From Stappia albiluteola (GTDB lineage Bacteria; Pseudomonadota; Alphaproteobacteria; Rhizobiales; Stappiaceae): DNA of 64,000 nucleotides. The notes beneath the pieces are model-generated. The model had not been told where the DNA came from and did not search any database. It was given only the letters and a program-made list of their open reading frames with translations. This document shows, one piece after another, positions 52,692 to 63,451 of the stretch; position 1 is the stretch's first letter, and every line of letters begins with the position of its first letter. The position numbers and the translations under genes are program-made. Location of the stretch: the NCBI RefSeq assembly GCF_014050225.1, contig NZ_JACFXV010000067.1, forward strand, positions 1 to 64,000. Reading direction: 5' to 3'.

Positions 52692-54473
52692 TTAGCCCAG
52701 ATTGTAGGCTGTCCGGAAGCCGCCATAGTGGCGACCGTTGACGAAGATCGGGGCGTCGGCCTCGCTCATCCAGACGATCTTGCCGCCGCCCATGTCGCGT
52801 GGCCAGGCCTGCAGCAGGAACGGGCGGGTATTGCGGACCGCGGTCAGGCCGGCGGTGTCGTTGTAGAAGCGCCGGTGCCGGCTGTGCGCGGCGTTCCAGA
52901 GCGGATCGTTCGGCCGTTGCGGCTGGGAGAATGCCTTGTTGTGGACGGACAGGAAGGCGTTTCGATCCAGCGAAACGCAGAAGATCATTCCCGATGAGGC
53001 GTATTTGGCGAGGATTTCCTCCTGGATCGGCGGGATGATCTCTTCCAGCACCTTCATGGCGCGGGTCTGGTATTGCATGGGGTCGGTGCCGGGGATTTCG
53101 CAATATTCCGTGTCAAACAGCGCTTCCAGCGTGATCATGCGGCTGGCGAGCGCCTTTTCCATCGCCTTGCCGATACGGGCGGCTCCGTCCTGCGCGACCT
53201 CTATCTTCCACTGGGCTTCGCTGATGATGCCGGCAATCACCTTCTGGACGGCGGCATTTTCCGCGTCTCCCATGTTTTCGAAACTGCAATGCAGTCCGTG
53301 ATGGGAGCGATTGGCGATGCGCACTTCAAGCCGCCCGATACCGGATATATCGACATGGCCTCTTGCGCCGGCGGAGGCTTTTGTTTCGCCCGCTGGAATG
53401 AGCAGGGCTCCGCCGGCGGAAATATCCCGCGTCTTGGCGGAAATCCGCTCTCCGTTGACGGTCAGCTCGGCCGAACGTTCGATCGGATAGCGGTCGTGCT
53501 TGCGGCGGTTTCCAAGCGCGCTCTGGCGGATCATCATCGTGAAGCGGCGGTTCAGGTCGGCGCTCAGGGCCGCCATTTCGTCGCTCGCCTTGTTGGCGGC
53601 GGAGCCTGCCTGTTCGGCCAGATCGGTCGCGTTCACGATGGTGTCGACCTTGTCGACGACCGCATTCACGAAATCGGCGGTCCGGTGGGCTGCCGCGCCG
53701 ATTTCGTGGGTTGAGGCGACCTGGTTTTGCACGCTCTCGACGACGACGGCGAAGTTGGGCCGGATTTCGCCAATGACCTGAATGATGCGGTCGACCGCCT
53801 GGATGCTCGTTTCGGCGGAGCTTTGCAGGCGGTCGATATTCGCGACGATGACATCGGTCGCTCGTTGCGTTTCCACGGAGAGCGCCTTTACTTCGCCGGC
53901 GACGACAGCGAACCCTTTGCCCGCTTCGCCCGCGCGCGCGGCCTCGATTGTGGCGTTCAGGGCAAGCAGGTTGGTCTGTTTCGCAACGTCGGAAATGAGC
54001 CGGACGACATTCGCGATATCGTCGACGGCATCCTTCAGTTCGCGAATACCGGCACTCGCCGTATCGGCGATCGAACGGGCTTCGTCGGCAAGCGCGCTTG
54101 ACTGGCTCACCTGCGCATCGATCTCGTTGCTCGCCGTCGCAAGCTCGTTGATCGCCTCGGCCAGTCCCTTGGCGTTTTCGTTGGTGGCGTCGGATTCCGT
54201 GCGCAGCCTCAGCGATTCCTGCCGTATTTCGGCAAGGCGCTCGAACTGCTCGCCGATCCTGCCCCGCAAACCGGTGGCCCCGGAAGCGATTCCCCGGGCC
54301 GCCGCCCGCAGATCGTCCTCCATCAGATCGAAGGTTTGCTCCATCTGCCCCGCAAGGTCGGCGGTGCCAGCGAGCTTGCTGTCGCAATTCGTCACGGGAT
54401 CGTTTTCGATCTCGGCTGGCTGTGTGACTGCCAATTCCGTCTGTATCTGCTTTCTGCCGGCAAAGAAGCGCAT
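52692..54473 (-). CDS. soluble chemoreceptor: MCP signal - PilZ - C-terminal sensor-like domain (copy 1)
   Basis: 593 residues with no transmembrane helix. The MCP signalling domain lies at about 60-310 ([20 protein letters not shown] tip). A PilZ domain at about 322-405 keeps the c-di-GMP motifs RKHDR and DISAGG. A C-terminal region (about 440-593) has [19 protein letters not shown] and [20 protein letters not shown], a domain I know only from other alphaproteobacterial MCPs. The sensor-like domain is thus behind the signalling domain. It is the tandem paralogue of the next upstream gene; both begin MRFF. It probably links c-di-GMP to chemotaxis. Confidence 0.9.
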   Translation of the reverse strand: MRFFAGRKQIQTELAVTQPAEIENDPVTNCDSKLAGTADLAGQMEQTFDLMEDDLRAAARGIASGATGLRGRIGEQFERLAEIRQESLRLRTESDATNENAKGLAEAINELATASNEIDAQVSQSSALADEARSIADTASAGIRELKDAVDDIANVVRLISDVAKQTNLLALNATIEAARAGEAGKGFAVVAGEVKALSVETQRATDVIVANIDRLQSSAETSIQAVDRIIQVIGEIRPNFAVVVESVQNQVASTHEIGAAAHRTADFVNAVVDKVDTIVNATDLAEQAGSAANKASDEMAALSADLNRRFTMMIRQSALGNRRKHDRYPIERSAELTVNGERISAKTRDISAGGALLIPAGETKASAGARGHVDISGIGRLEVRIANRSHHGLHCSFENMGDAENAAVQKVIAGIISEAQWKIEVAQDGAARIGKAMEKALASRMITLEALFDTEYCEIPGTDPMQYQTRAMKVLEEIIPPIQEEILAKYASSGMIFCVSLDRNAFLSVHNKAFSQPQRPNDPLWNAAHSRHRRFYNDTAGLTAVRNTRPFLLQAWPRDMGGGKIVWMSEADAPIFVNGRHYGGFRTAYNLG

Positions 54474-54585
54474 TTACCTACCTCGATCCCGAAAATTTGA
54501 CCGTATCGTAGGGATAATTGGCAAGTTGACTGAATCTTAGGTTAATTCACATGAGATATTAGAAAATTCATATAATAAAGATCGT

Positions 54586-54618
54586 GCTGCCTGCCCCCGC
54601 GAAGACTGGGCAGGCAGC
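54586..54618 (-). terminator. Rho-independent-like terminator of MCP-PilZ copy 2
   Basis: GCTGCCTGCCC (54586-54596) pairs exactly with GGGCAGGCAGC (54608-54618), 9 bp beyond the stop codon on the minus strand, followed there by a T- and A-rich stretch. It should separate the transcript of copy 2 from copy 1, so the two paralogues are probably transcribed separately. Confidence 0.7.
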
Positions 54619-54627
54619 TTCGGGAAA

Positions 54628-56409
54628 TTACGAAAGACGATAGGCCGTGCGGAATCCGCCCCAATGGCGGCCGTCTACGAGGATCGGCGCATCGACCTCG
54701 CTCATCCAGATAATCTGCCCGTTGCCCATGTCTCTGGGATAGGTTTGCAGCAGGAAGGGGCGGGTGTTGCGCGCGGCGGAAAGTCCGGCCCGGTCGTCGA
54801 AGATGCGGCGATTGCGGCAATTGGCAGCGTTCCAGACCGGATCGTCCGGCCGCTGCGGTTTGGAATAGACCAGATTGTGGACGGGCAGGTAGCCGTTGCG
54901 ATCGACACTGGCGCAAAAGGTCATGCCGGATCGCGCGGCGCCGGCCAGCACTTCCTCCTGGATGGGAGGCAGGATTTCGTCGAGTACCTTCAACGCGCGA
55001 TTTTCGACCTGGATCGGGTTGGTGCCGGCAATCGGTCGATAGTCGGTGTCGAACAGATCGGCGAGCGTTAGGCGGCGGGTCTTGATTGCGTCCGCCATGG
55101 CGAGCGAAACCCTGGCTGCCGTTTCTGTTGCCAGTTGGATTTTCTGCTCGGCATCGCTGCGCACGCCCGCGATGATGCGCCTGACCGCGCTGTCGACGCT
55201 TTCCTCCAGGTGTTCGAACGCGCAATGCAACCCGTTGTCCGACCGGCCGACCACACGCACGCGCATGCGGCCGATGCGGGCAAGCTCCAGTTCGCCGCTG
55301 GCAGGGGGCTGCAGGCTCGTTTCACTGTCCGGCACAAGCAGTACACCGCCTTCCGACAGATCGCGTGTCTTGGCGCCGATCGTGGTCTGGCCGATCTTCA
55401 GGGTTGCGGCGATCTCGATCGGATAGCGGTCGTGCTGTCGCCGGTCTCCGGCCGAACTCTGCCGGATCATCATCGTGAAACGACGATTGAGTGCGGCACT
55501 CATTTCCGTCATGCCGTCGCTTGCTCCGGCTGCTGCCGATCCGGCTTTTTCGGCCTGGTCTGTCGCCGTGGCTATGGCATCGACCTTGCCGGCGACCTCC
55601 CGCACGAAATCCGCGGTTTGCCGCGCGGTCATGCCGATTTCCTGGGTAGCTGCGACCTGCTGGCGGACGCTATCGGCAACGGCGGCAAAATTCGGCCGGA
55701 TATCGCCGATCACATTGATGATGCGATCCACGGCCAGGATGCTGCCCTCGGCCGAATGTTGAAGCCGTTCGATATTGGCGACGATCACGTCCGTCGCTTT
55801 CTGGGTCTCGACCGAAAGCGACTTCACTTCATTGGCGACCACCGCGAAGCCCTTGCCTGCCTCTCCCGCGCGGGCGGCTTCGATCGTGGCATTGAGCGCC
55901 AGCAGGTTGGTCTGCTTGGCCACATCGGAAATAAGCCGGACCACGTTCACAATGTCGTCAATTGCGCCTTTCAATTCATGGATTCCGGCGTTTGCCGTAT
56001 CGGCAACCGTGCGGGCTTCCTCCGCAAGCTGGCTCGACTGTTTGACCTGGGTGTCGATCTCTGTGCTGGCGGTTGCAAGTTCCTCGATGGCTTCGGCGAG
56101 GCTGTTCGCGTTCTCGTTCGCCGCTTCGGCCTCCGATCTGAGCGTCTGCGTATCGCCGCGAATTTCCGTCAATTTCTGCATCTGTTCTTCGATGCGGTCG
56201 CGCAGTCCATCGGCGCCGGACGCGATATTGCGCGCTGCCGCCCGCAAATCCGACTCAATCAGATCCAGCGTATTGGAGAAATCCGAAGCCGATCTGGTGC
56301 TTTCAGGGGAACTCAATTCTATAGATGTCGTAAGGGAAGTATTTGATTCTTGAGAAACTATTGCCGCTTCGATCGTTGCGGAAGGTTTTGATTTTCCGAA
56401 AAAGCGCAT
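54628..56409 (-). CDS. soluble chemoreceptor: MCP signal - PilZ - C-terminal sensor-like domain (copy 2)
   Basis: 593 residues from the ATG at 56409, chosen because the paralogue also begins MRFF and no homology precedes it. Same order as copy 1: MCP domain ([20 protein letters not shown]), PilZ with RQHDR and DLSEGG, then the C-terminal domain with [38 protein letters not shown] and [20 protein letters not shown]. It differs from copy 1 mainly in the first 50 residues and in surface positions of the C-terminal domain, as expected for a duplicate with a new ligand. No transmembrane segment. Confidence 0.9.
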   Translation of the reverse strand: MRFFGKSKPSATIEAAIVSQESNTSLTTSIELSSPESTRSASDFSNTLDLIESDLRAAARNIASGADGLRDRIEEQMQKLTEIRGDTQTLRSEAEAANENANSLAEAIEELATASTEIDTQVKQSSQLAEEARTVADTANAGIHELKGAIDDIVNVVRLISDVAKQTNLLALNATIEAARAGEAGKGFAVVANEVKSLSVETQKATDVIVANIERLQHSAEGSILAVDRIINVIGDIRPNFAAVADSVRQQVAATQEIGMTARQTADFVREVAGKVDAIATATDQAEKAGSAAAGASDGMTEMSAALNRRFTMMIRQSSAGDRRQHDRYPIEIAATLKIGQTTIGAKTRDLSEGGVLLVPDSETSLQPPASGELELARIGRMRVRVVGRSDNGLHCAFEHLEESVDSAVRRIIAGVRSDAEQKIQLATETAARVSLAMADAIKTRRLTLADLFDTDYRPIAGTNPIQVENRALKVLDEILPPIQEEVLAGAARSGMTFCASVDRNGYLPVHNLVYSKPQRPDDPVWNAANCRNRRIFDDRAGLSAARNTRPFLLQTYPRDMGNGQIIWMSEVDAPILVDGRHWGGFRTAYRLS

Positions 56410-56642
56410 GTATCGGGCTCCCGCTAGCCGCGAATGGTAGTTGTTGATGGCGTACTTTAAGTTCATCGGGCTAAAAGCATAGTTAACATCTCTCATTATA
56501 TGAATATTTGCGTATCCTCCCTCCACGTTCCGGACCCGGATTGGCGCCGCCGCTTTGCCTTGCGCCTGCGCCATGCTAAACCGCGCCCGCGCGCCAGCTC
56601 GGGCCGGTGCGGATCGGATCGGATTGGGAAATAGGCGGGTTT

Positions 56643-57338
56643 ATGAGCGACCAGATGAAGGCGAAGGCGGCGGCCGCTGCCCTTGAAGAGGTGAAAGGCG
56701 GAATGCGGCTTGGCCTCGGGACGGGGTCCACTGCCGAGCATTTCGTCCGCCTGCTCGGGCCGCGAGTGAGAGCTGGCCTCGACGTGGTCGGCGTCCCGAC
56801 CTCGGAGCGAACCGCGGCGCTGGCGCGGTCGGAAGGTATCCGGCTGGCGACGCTCGAGGAATTGCCCGAACTCGACCTCACCGTGGATGGGGCCGACGAG
56901 CTTGATTCCGAGCTGGCCCTGATCAAGGGCGGCGGCGGCGCGCTTTTGCGCGAGAAGATCGTTGCAAGCGCTTCGGCGCGCATGATCGTGATCGCCGATG
57001 CATCCAAGAAGGTCGAGACGCTCGGCGCCTTTCCGCTGCCGATCGAGGTCGTTCCATTCGGGCTTGGCGCGACGCGCCGCGCAATTGCCAAAGTGTTGGA
57101 GGAGCTCGGATATACACCCAGGCTGAGCCTGCGCGGCGGCGATGCGAGCCCTTATGTGACCGACGGCCATCACCATATTTTGGACGCGGATTTGCGCCAG
57201 ATAGGCGCGCCCCGCGCGTTGTCGGATGCGTTGCTTCGCATTCCCGGCGTCGTGGAGCACGGTCTTTTCCTGGGCTTGGCTGCGGCGGCCTATATTGCTG
57301 GCGATGCCGGCGTCGAAAAGGTCGAGCCGCGCCGCTGA
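56643..57338 (+). CDS. rpiA: ribose-5-phosphate isomerase A
   Basis: 231 residues from the ATG at 56643 (start [11 protein letters not shown] as in relatives). Interconverts ribose-5-phosphate and ribulose-5-phosphate in the pentose phosphate pathway. [16 protein letters not shown] binds phosphate, [11 protein letters not shown] holds the catalytic acid, and [16 protein letters not shown] and [12 protein letters not shown] are conserved. Followed by the DUF2059 and glutathione reductase genes on the same strand, as in many rhizobia. Confidence 0.96.
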   Translation: MSDQMKAKAAAAALEEVKGGMRLGLGTGSTAEHFVRLLGPRVRAGLDVVGVPTSERTAALARSEGIRLATLEELPELDLTVDGADELDSELALIKGGGGALLREKIVASASARMIVIADASKKVETLGAFPLPIEVVPFGLGATRRAIAKVLEELGYTPRLSLRGGDASPYVTDGHHHILDADLRQIGAPRALSDALLRIPGVVEHGLFLGLAAAAYIAGDAGVEKVEPRR

Positions 57339-57519
57339 GCTGGTCGGGCGGGCCGGCCCGGCGCGGGGAAGCGAGTTTGCACACCATAGGCCGTCGATCC
57401 TCGCAAAACTTCGGGCGACGGCTGCTGGATCAACCGACCTTCGATCGGAGTCGATTGAAGGTCCGGAATTCGATCGATACCAAAGTGCTGGACCAATACG
57501 GTTCTTGAGGGAGATTCTG

Positions 57520-58047
57520 ATGTTCAACCGAGCCTACAAGCGTATCGCCGGCGGCCTCGCCGTGGCACTTTCCGCTGCCGTTCTCGCGACCGGCGCTTTT
57601 GCGCAGGAGCAGAAAAAGCCCGAGCCGGTTTCCGAAACCCACCTGCAGGCGGCCAAGGAGGCGGTTCTGGCCGCAAAGGTTCTGACGCCCTACGACAATT
57701 TCCTGCCGCTCATTGCCGAGCAGACCAGGACGCTTTTCGTGCGCAGCAACCCGAGCGCCGGCGCTGAAATTGACGAAGTCGTGAACGAAGTTGCGCTGAA
57801 CATGGTGGAAAAGCGCCCGGAATTGAACCAGATCGTCTACGAAGTCTGGGCGCGTCGATTCAGCGAGGAAGAGCTGAAGGAGATCGCGGCCTTTTATAAT
57901 TCGCCGGTCGGGCAGAAGTTTTCCGACCTTGGCGGCGAACTCACGGCGCTCTCTGTCGGCGCAGGCAAGCAGTGGAGCGACCGGATTTCGGCCGAAATGG
58001 TCTCGATCGTTCGCGATGAGCTGAAAAAGCGCGGCTACATCGACTGA
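57520..58047 (+). CDS. DUF2059 exported protein
   Basis: 175 residues from the ATG at 57520, with GAGGGAGA upstream. A signal peptide (IAGGLAVALSAAVLATGAFA) is cut before QEQKKPEP. The mature helical domain has the DUF2059 pattern: ARRFSEEELKEIAAFYNSPVG followed by QKFSDLGGELT. Function is unknown; a periplasmic location is inferred. It stands between rpiA and gor, 33 bp before gor, and is likely co-transcribed with it. Confidence 0.9.
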   Translation: MFNRAYKRIAGGLAVALSAAVLATGAFAQEQKKPEPVSETHLQAAKEAVLAAKVLTPYDNFLPLIAEQTRTLFVRSNPSAGAEIDEVVNEVALNMVEKRPELNQIVYEVWARRFSEEELKEIAAFYNSPVGQKFSDLGGELTALSVGAGKQWSDRISAEMVSIVRDELKKRGYID

Positions 58048-58080
58048 CCGGCAGCTCCCCCAATTCAAGACGAGGCGGTA

Positions 58081-59454
58081 ATGGCGGAATTCGACTACGA
58101 TCTTTTTGTGATCGGCGGCGGTTCTGGCGGCGTGCGCGCGGCCAGGATAGCGGCGACGCATGGGGCGCGGGTCGCGATAGCGGAGGAATACCGCTACGGC
58201 GGCACCTGCGTCATTCGTGGTTGCGTTCCCAAGAAACTCTTCGTCTACGCCTCCCGTTTTGCGGAGGAATTCGAGGATGCTGGAGGATTCGGCTGGACCG
58301 TTGGCGAGAGTTCCTTCGACTGGCAAAAGCTGGTTGAAGCCAAGGACGCGGAGATCACCCGCCTGGAAGGCATTTACCGCCGCAACCTCGAGCGGTCCGG
58401 AGTCGAGATATTCGACAGCCGCGCCGTGATCGAGGACGCCCATACCGTCCTGCGTCTTTCCGACAACCGGCGGATTACAGCCAAGTACATCCTGGTGGCC
58501 GTGGGCGGCACGCCGAACGTGGATGCGGACCTGCCGGGCGGCGAGCATGTGATCACCTCGAACGAGGCTTTCCATCTCGCCGATTTCCCGAAGCGGGTGG
58601 TGGTTGCCGGCGGCGGTTATATCGCCGTCGAATTCGCCGGCATCTTCAACGGCCTGGGGGCCGAGACGACGCTGATCTACCGCGGCGAGGAAATCCTGCG
58701 CGGCTTCGACATGGACCTTCGGCGTACGCTGCATGAGGAAATGGAGAAGAAGGGCATCCGCGTCATTTGCGGAGATATCTTCACGTCGATCGAAAAGACG
58801 TCGTCCGGGCTCGTCGGTATGACCCTTAAGGGCGAGCGGATCGAGGCGGACAAGATCATGTTCGCGATCGGCCGCCGTCCGAATACCGCCGGCCTCGGTC
58901 TCGAAAAGGCCGGGGTGGAAACCAATGCTACCGGCGCGATCGTCGTTGACGGCCAGTCGCGGACCAACGTGCCGTCCATCTACGCGATCGGCGACGTCAC
59001 CGACCGGGTGAACCTGACGCCGGTGGCGATCCGCGAAGGCCATGCCTTTGCCGATACGATCTTCGGCAACAAGACCTGGATGGCGGATCACGACCTGATC
59101 CCGACGGCCGTCTTCTCGCAGCCGGAAATCGGCACCGCCGGCCTGACCCAGGAAGAAGCGGCGGCGAAATACCGCAATCTCGACATCTATCGCTCGTCCT
59201 TCCGGCCGATGAAGCACACGCTGTCCGGCCGCGACGAGAAGATGCTGATGAAAATGATCGTCGACGCCGATACGGACAAGGTGCTCGGTGTCCACGTGAT
59301 GGGGGCCGACGCGGGCGAAATGGCCCAGCTTGTCGGGGTCGCGTTGAAGATGGGAGCGACCAAGGCCGATTTCGACGCCACCATGGCGGTGCATCCGACG
59401 GCGGCGGAAGAACTCGTCACCATGCGGGAACCAAGCGAACGGATCCGCGGATAG
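58081..59454 (+). CDS. gor: glutathione-disulfide reductase
   Basis: 457 residues. Reduces GSSG with NADPH through FAD. The FAD motif is VIGGGSGGVRAARIAA, the redox disulfide is in GGTCVIRGCVPKKLFVYA, the NADPH motif is VVVAGGGYIAVEFAG, and the dimer-interface His-Glu pair is in VHPTAAEELVTMR. Length is normal. A bidirectional terminator follows 8 bp after the stop codon. Confidence 0.96.
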   Translation: MAEFDYDLFVIGGGSGGVRAARIAATHGARVAIAEEYRYGGTCVIRGCVPKKLFVYASRFAEEFEDAGGFGWTVGESSFDWQKLVEAKDAEITRLEGIYRRNLERSGVEIFDSRAVIEDAHTVLRLSDNRRITAKYILVAVGGTPNVDADLPGGEHVITSNEAFHLADFPKRVVVAGGGYIAVEFAGIFNGLGAETTLIYRGEEILRGFDMDLRRTLHEEMEKKGIRVICGDIFTSIEKTSSGLVGMTLKGERIEADKIMFAIGRRPNTAGLGLEKAGVETNATGAIVVDGQSRTNVPSIYAIGDVTDRVNLTPVAIREGHAFADTIFGNKTWMADHDLIPTAVFSQPEIGTAGLTQEEAAAKYRNLDIYRSSFRPMKHTLSGRDEKMLMKMIVDADTDKVLGVHVMGADAGEMAQLVGVALKMGATKADFDATMAVHPTAAEELVTMREPSERIRG

Positions 59455-59461
59455 TTCAAAG

Positions 59462-59489
59462 AAAAAGGCGGCCTTGAGCCGCCTTTTTT
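59462..59489. terminator. bidirectional Rho-independent terminator
   Basis: AAAAAGGCGGC - CTTGA - GCCGCCTTTTTT forms a GC stem flanked by A- and T-runs, so it works in both directions. It lies between convergent gor and the class V aminotransferase gene. Confidence 0.92.
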
Positions 59490-59492
59490 GTA

Positions 59493-60698
59493 TCAGCCGT
59501 CCTTCAGAATCCTGACCAGCCTCTCGATTTCATCCTCCGTATTGTAGGCATGGACGGAGGCGCGCACGACCGCGTCCAGTCCACGGTGCGGGAAGTCGAT
59601 GCGCGAGGACGAGGCGCGCGAGACGGAGACGTTGATCGAGCGGGCGGCGAGCCGCTGCCTCGTCGCGTCGGGGTCCTCGCCGTCCCTGGTGAAGGTCACG
59701 ATCCCGCATTTGAGCTTGCCTTTATCGTGAATTCTAAGGCCACTAACCTGCTTCAACTCGTCGCGCAGCAGGCCAGCCAGCCCATTCACCCGGCGCTCGA
59801 TGCGATCAAGGCCGAGATCGAGCGCATATCGCACCGCGGTCGCAAGGCCGATCTGGCCGGCATAGTTGCGCTCCCAGGTCTCGAATCGTTTGGCGCCGGG
59901 AAGCCATTCGAAACGGTTCTCGTCGATCCAGTTGGTGGAATCGAGTTCGGCGAAGGGCGGATCGAGCCGGTCGCCGATGGCGTTCGAAACGTAGAGGAAG
60001 CCGGTGCCCCGGGGACCGCGCAGGTATTTTCTGCCAGTCACCGCCAGCATGTGGCAGCCTAACCGGTTGACGTCGAGCGGCATCTGGCCGGCGGACTGGC
60101 AGGCGTCGAGCAGGTAAAGGAGACCGTGCCGGCGGGCGATCTCGCCCACCTCCTCGGCAGGATTGACGAGGCCGCCATTGGTCGGCACATGGGTCAGCGC
60201 GATCAGGCGGGTTCTGGGGCCAATGGCCGCCTCCAGCGCCTTCAGGTCGATCTGTCCGCTTTCGTCATCGTCGATCAGGTCGATCTCGATGCCGGCGCGC
60301 TGTTTCATCTGGAGCAGGGCGACGTAGTTGGAGACATATTCCGCCCGCCCTGTGATCACCCGGTCGCCGGGCGTGAAGGGGATGGCGTAAAAGCCCATGT
60401 CCCAGGCGCGGGTGGCGTTTTCGGCGTAGGCGATCTCGGCAGGAGTGGCGCCGATCAGATCGGCGACGGCATGGTAGAAATCGTCGATTGCCGGCCGGGC
60501 GAGGGCCGCCGCTTCGTAGCCGCCGATGGTGGCTTCCCGGTCGATATGGTTCTTGAGGGCGGTGGTAACGGCGCGAGGCGGCAGCGAGCAGCCGGCATTG
60601 TTGAAATGGGTGACGATGTCGCAGCCTGCAGTATCTGCACGCAGAGCCGCGATCTCGTCGGCGGAGAAGGGACGGCCGGCATCGGCGCTTGCGGACAT
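59493..60698 (-). CDS. class V aminotransferase family PLP enzyme
   Basis: 401 residues from the ATG at 60698, which has GGAG at 7-bp spacing; an ATG 6 bp upstream is too close to it. Motifs: [13 protein letters not shown] (substrate loop), [17 protein letters not shown] (PLP-binding Asp and Gln) and [19 protein letters not shown] (Schiff-base Lys). The family includes isopenicillin-N epimerase-like, cysteine desulfurase-like and ergothioneine EgtE-like enzymes; none can be singled out. A cyclotransferase-like gene starts divergently 30 bp away. Confidence 0.82.
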   Translation of the reverse strand: MSASADAGRPFSADEIAALRADTAGCDIVTHFNNAGCSLPPRAVTTALKNHIDREATIGGYEAAALARPAIDDFYHAVADLIGATPAEIAYAENATRAWDMGFYAIPFTPGDRVITGRAEYVSNYVALLQMKQRAGIEIDLIDDDESGQIDLKALEAAIGPRTRLIALTHVPTNGGLVNPAEEVGEIARRHGLLYLLDACQSAGQMPLDVNRLGCHMLAVTGRKYLRGPRGTGFLYVSNAIGDRLDPPFAELDSTNWIDENRFEWLPGAKRFETWERNYAGQIGLATAVRYALDLGLDRIERRVNGLAGLLRDELKQVSGLRIHDKGKLKCGIVTFTRDGEDPDATRQRLAARSINVSVSRASSSRIDFPHRGLDAVVRASVHAYNTEDEIERLVRILKDG

Positions 60699-60728
60699 GG
60701 ACATGCTCCGGGCGGAAAAGAGGAAAGG

Positions 60729-61331
60729 ATGCTGATCAGCTATTTCGGATATGGCTCGCTCGTCAACCGCGCGACGCTGGCAAGCGATGTGGTCGCGCTT
60801 CCCGGCAGGCTTGAAGGCTGGAGGCGCGAATGGCGGGTGGTCGGGCGGCCTGCAGAGGCGGACGGCGCGGGGAGGGGCGCCTGCGCGCTGACCGTGCGCC
60901 CGGAGCCGGGATGTGCGATACGGGGCGTCCTGCTCAGTGAAGCCACGGCGGGCCTTGCGGCGCTCGACAAACGGGAAGCGCGCTACGACCGGATAGACGG
61001 CATTTCCCACCAGTTCAGGCCCGACGATGGAACCGCGGGCGTTCCCGAAGCCGTCTTTCTCTACAGGGCAAAGGCCGAGCACTATCGCTGGGGCGACGAG
61101 GATCACCCCATCCTGCAGAGCTACCTCGACTGCGTGCTGGCCGGCTTTCATGAAATCTGGGGCGAGGCGGGCGTTGACCACTTCCTGGAGACGACGGACG
61201 GCTGGCATGCGCCGATCCTGGCCGACCGCCATGCACCGATCTATGCCCGCGCGGTGACGCTGGAGCCTGATCTGACGGGGCTCTTCGACGAACGGCTCGC
61301 CGCGCTCGACCTGAGGTGGGTCGATCCCTAG
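60729..61331 (+). CDS. gamma-glutamylcyclotransferase-like protein
   Basis: 200 residues from the ATG at 60729, with AGGAAAGG upstream. The N-terminal [14 protein letters not shown] carries the family's YGSL motif that binds the substrate amide. [23 protein letters not shown] contains the Glu-region typical of the fold. It may release 5-oxoproline from gamma-glutamyl peptides, or be a non-catalytic relative. Its divergent neighbour is a PLP enzyme; a shared thiol or amino-acid pathway is possible but unproven. Confidence 0.8.
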   Translation: MLISYFGYGSLVNRATLASDVVALPGRLEGWRREWRVVGRPAEADGAGRGACALTVRPEPGCAIRGVLLSEATAGLAALDKREARYDRIDGISHQFRPDDGTAGVPEAVFLYRAKAEHYRWGDEDHPILQSYLDCVLAGFHEIWGEAGVDHFLETTDGWHAPILADRHAPIYARAVTLEPDLTGLFDERLAALDLRWVDP

Positions 61332-61347
61332 ATGCAGGGGAGGCCGG

Positions 61348-61695
61348 TCAGACCAGGCGCATGCGGCCATCGGCAACGGCGAAAGGCTCGCCACCGGCCG
61401 TGAGCACCGCCCGGTCGGTCATTTCGGCAAAATCGAACATCGCGTGGAGCACAACGTCATTGCGGCCCTGGTAGATTGCGGGCCGGTAGATGACGACGCC
61501 CATGCGATCGTCGAAACGGCAATAGGTGTAGTCCGCCTCGCCGACAAGTCTTCCGCCCGCCGTAACGTGGCATCGGCTTTCGGTGTCGTAGGTCACCACA
61601 TGGGTGGAGATGTCGGTGAAATCGCCGTCCCTTGAGTGATGGACGCCGGTCCACTCGATACTCAGCCCCACAAGGCTCTCCGGTGCCCGTGCCAT
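61348..61695 (-). CDS. MoaF-like small protein
   Basis: 115 residues from the ATG at 61695, with GGAGGAAAG upstream. [33 protein letters not shown] and [13 protein letters not shown] resemble the C-terminal, lipocalin-like part of MoaF, a protein named from molybdenum cofactor genetics whose role is unclear. Convergent with the cyclotransferase-like gene. A longer frame to 61887 adds nothing recognisable. Confidence 0.6.
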   Translation of the reverse strand: MARAPESLVGLSIEWTGVHHSRDGDFTDISTHVVTYDTESRCHVTAGGRLVGEADYTYCRFDDRMGVVIYRPAIYQGRNDVVLHAMFDFAEMTDRAVLTAGGEPFAVADGRMRLV

Positions 61696-61923
61696 CGGCT
61701 TTCCTCCCGGTTCCAGGAAAGCGCAGAAGGAGGGGCGAGGCAAGGAAGGCAGGTTGGCGTTCGTGGCGAGCCCGCTTATGGTCAACCTGCCGCATGGCGT
61801 GTATAAGGCGGCGCGCGGGCTTGTTCGCAAAGCCTGTCCTGCAAATAGGCAAGGGTTTACAAAGGAAGCGTCCGGCCGACGAAACACAGGACCTGGAGCC
61901 GGCGCTGTTCAGGAGTTGAGACA

Positions 61924-63303
61924 ATGGCGGAGAAATGGACACCGGAAACCTGGCGGTCGAAGCCGATCGTGCAGGTGCCGGATTATCCGGATCAGGAGGC
62001 TCTGGCTGACGTGGAACGTCGCCTTTCGTCCTTTCCGCCGCTCGTTTTTGCAGGCGAGGCGCGAAAGCTGAAGAGCCAGCTGGCGGATGTCGCGGCCGGC
62101 CGCGGCTTCCTGCTTCAGGGCGGCGACTGCGCCGAAAGCTTCGCCGAACATCATGCCGACCACATCCGCGACTTTTTCCGCGTCTTCCTGCAGATGGCCG
62201 TGGTGCTGACCTATGCCGGCGCCCAGCCGGTGGTGAAGGTGGGCCGCATCGCCGGCCAGTTCGCCAAGCCGCGCTCCGCGCCGATGGAAAAGCAGGACGG
62301 CGTCGAATTGCCGAGCTATCGCGGCGATATCGTCAACGACATCGCCTTCACGGCGGAAAGCCGGATCCCCGATCCGCAGCGCCAGGTGATGGCCTATCGC
62401 CAGTCGGCGGCGACGCTGAACCTCTTGCGGGCCTTCGCGCAGGGCGGTTTCGCCAATCTCGACCACGTGCACCGCTGGATGCTCGGCTTCGTCAAGGACA
62501 GCCCGCAGAGCCACCGCTACCAGGTGCTGGCCGACCGGATCTCCGAGGCGCTGTCCTTCATGCGCGCCTGCGGCATCGATCCGGACAACTCGCCGCAGCT
62601 GCGTTCGACCGACTTCTTCACCAGCCACGAAGCGCTGCTGCTCGGCTACGAGCAGGCGATGACGCGCGTCGATTCCACCTCCGGCGACTGGTATGCCACC
62701 TCCGGCCACATGATCTGGATCGGCGACCGCACCCGTCAGCCCGACCATGCGCATGTGGAATTCTTCCGCGGCGTGAAGAACCCGATCGGCCTGAAATGCG
62801 GTCCGTCGCTGGCGCCGGACGAGTTGCTGAAGCTGATCGACATCCTCAACCCCGACGACGAGGCGGGCCGGCTGACGCTGATCTGCCGCTTCGGCGCCGA
62901 CAAGGTGTTCGAGCATCTGCCGGCGCTGGTGCGCGCGGTGGAGCGGGAAGGCAGGACAGTGGTGTGGTCGTGCGATCCCATGCACGGCAACACGATCACT
63001 GCCAACGGCTACAAGACCAGGCCCTTCGAGCGCATCCTCAAGGAGGTCGAGGCCTTCTTCGCCGTCCACCGGGCAGAGGGCACGCATGCCGGCGGCATCC
63101 ATATCGAGATGACCGGCAAGAATGTCACCGAATGCACGGGCGGTGCCCGCGCGGTGACGGCGGAAGATCTGGCCGACCGCTACCACACTCATTGCGATCC
63201 GCGCCTGAATTCGGATCAGGCGCTGGAACTTGCCTTCCTCGTCGCCGAGAACCTGAAGAAGGAACGCGACGAGAAGGCCGGCAAGCAGGCCGTCAACGCC
63301 TGA
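61924..63303 (+). CDS. aroG: class II DAHP synthase
   Basis: 459 residues. Condenses phosphoenolpyruvate and erythrose-4-phosphate, the first step of the shikimate pathway. [19 protein letters not shown] binds metal and [41 protein letters not shown] and [18 protein letters not shown] are typical of the class II (plant-like) enzymes common in rhizobia. A strong terminator hairpin follows. Confidence 0.95.
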   Translation: MAEKWTPETWRSKPIVQVPDYPDQEALADVERRLSSFPPLVFAGEARKLKSQLADVAAGRGFLLQGGDCAESFAEHHADHIRDFFRVFLQMAVVLTYAGAQPVVKVGRIAGQFAKPRSAPMEKQDGVELPSYRGDIVNDIAFTAESRIPDPQRQVMAYRQSAATLNLLRAFAQGGFANLDHVHRWMLGFVKDSPQSHRYQVLADRISEALSFMRACGIDPDNSPQLRSTDFFTSHEALLLGYEQAMTRVDSTSGDWYATSGHMIWIGDRTRQPDHAHVEFFRGVKNPIGLKCGPSLAPDELLKLIDILNPDDEAGRLTLICRFGADKVFEHLPALVRAVEREGRTVVWSCDPMHGNTITANGYKTRPFERILKEVEAFFAVHRAEGTHAGGIHIEMTGKNVTECTGGARAVTAEDLADRYHTHCDPRLNSDQALELAFLVAENLKKERDEKAGKQAVNA

Positions 63304-63376
63304 TCCCTGCCGATCTGCACAATGCCGGCGGGGCTGAGCGCTGCCGGCAGCACCTGATCCGTGATCGCACCGTTCA

Positions 63377-63409
63377 CCGGCCGGCCTCTCGAAGCGGGAG
63401 GCCGGCCGG
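63377..63409 (+). terminator. terminator hairpin after the DAHP synthase gene
   Basis: CCGGCCGGCCTC (63377-63388) pairs exactly with GAGGCCGGCCGG (63398-63409), followed by ACTATTTTC. A 12-bp GC stem with a moderately T-rich tail. Confidence 0.75.
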
Positions 63410-63451
63410 ACTATTTTCTCCGGTAAGGCCCCGAAGCTCCGGAGAGATGAT

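Noticed and set aside
57430-59394. 654-codon open frame antisense to gor
   Set aside because: Shadow of gor and of the DUF2059 gene, with a low-complexity His/Arg-rich translation.
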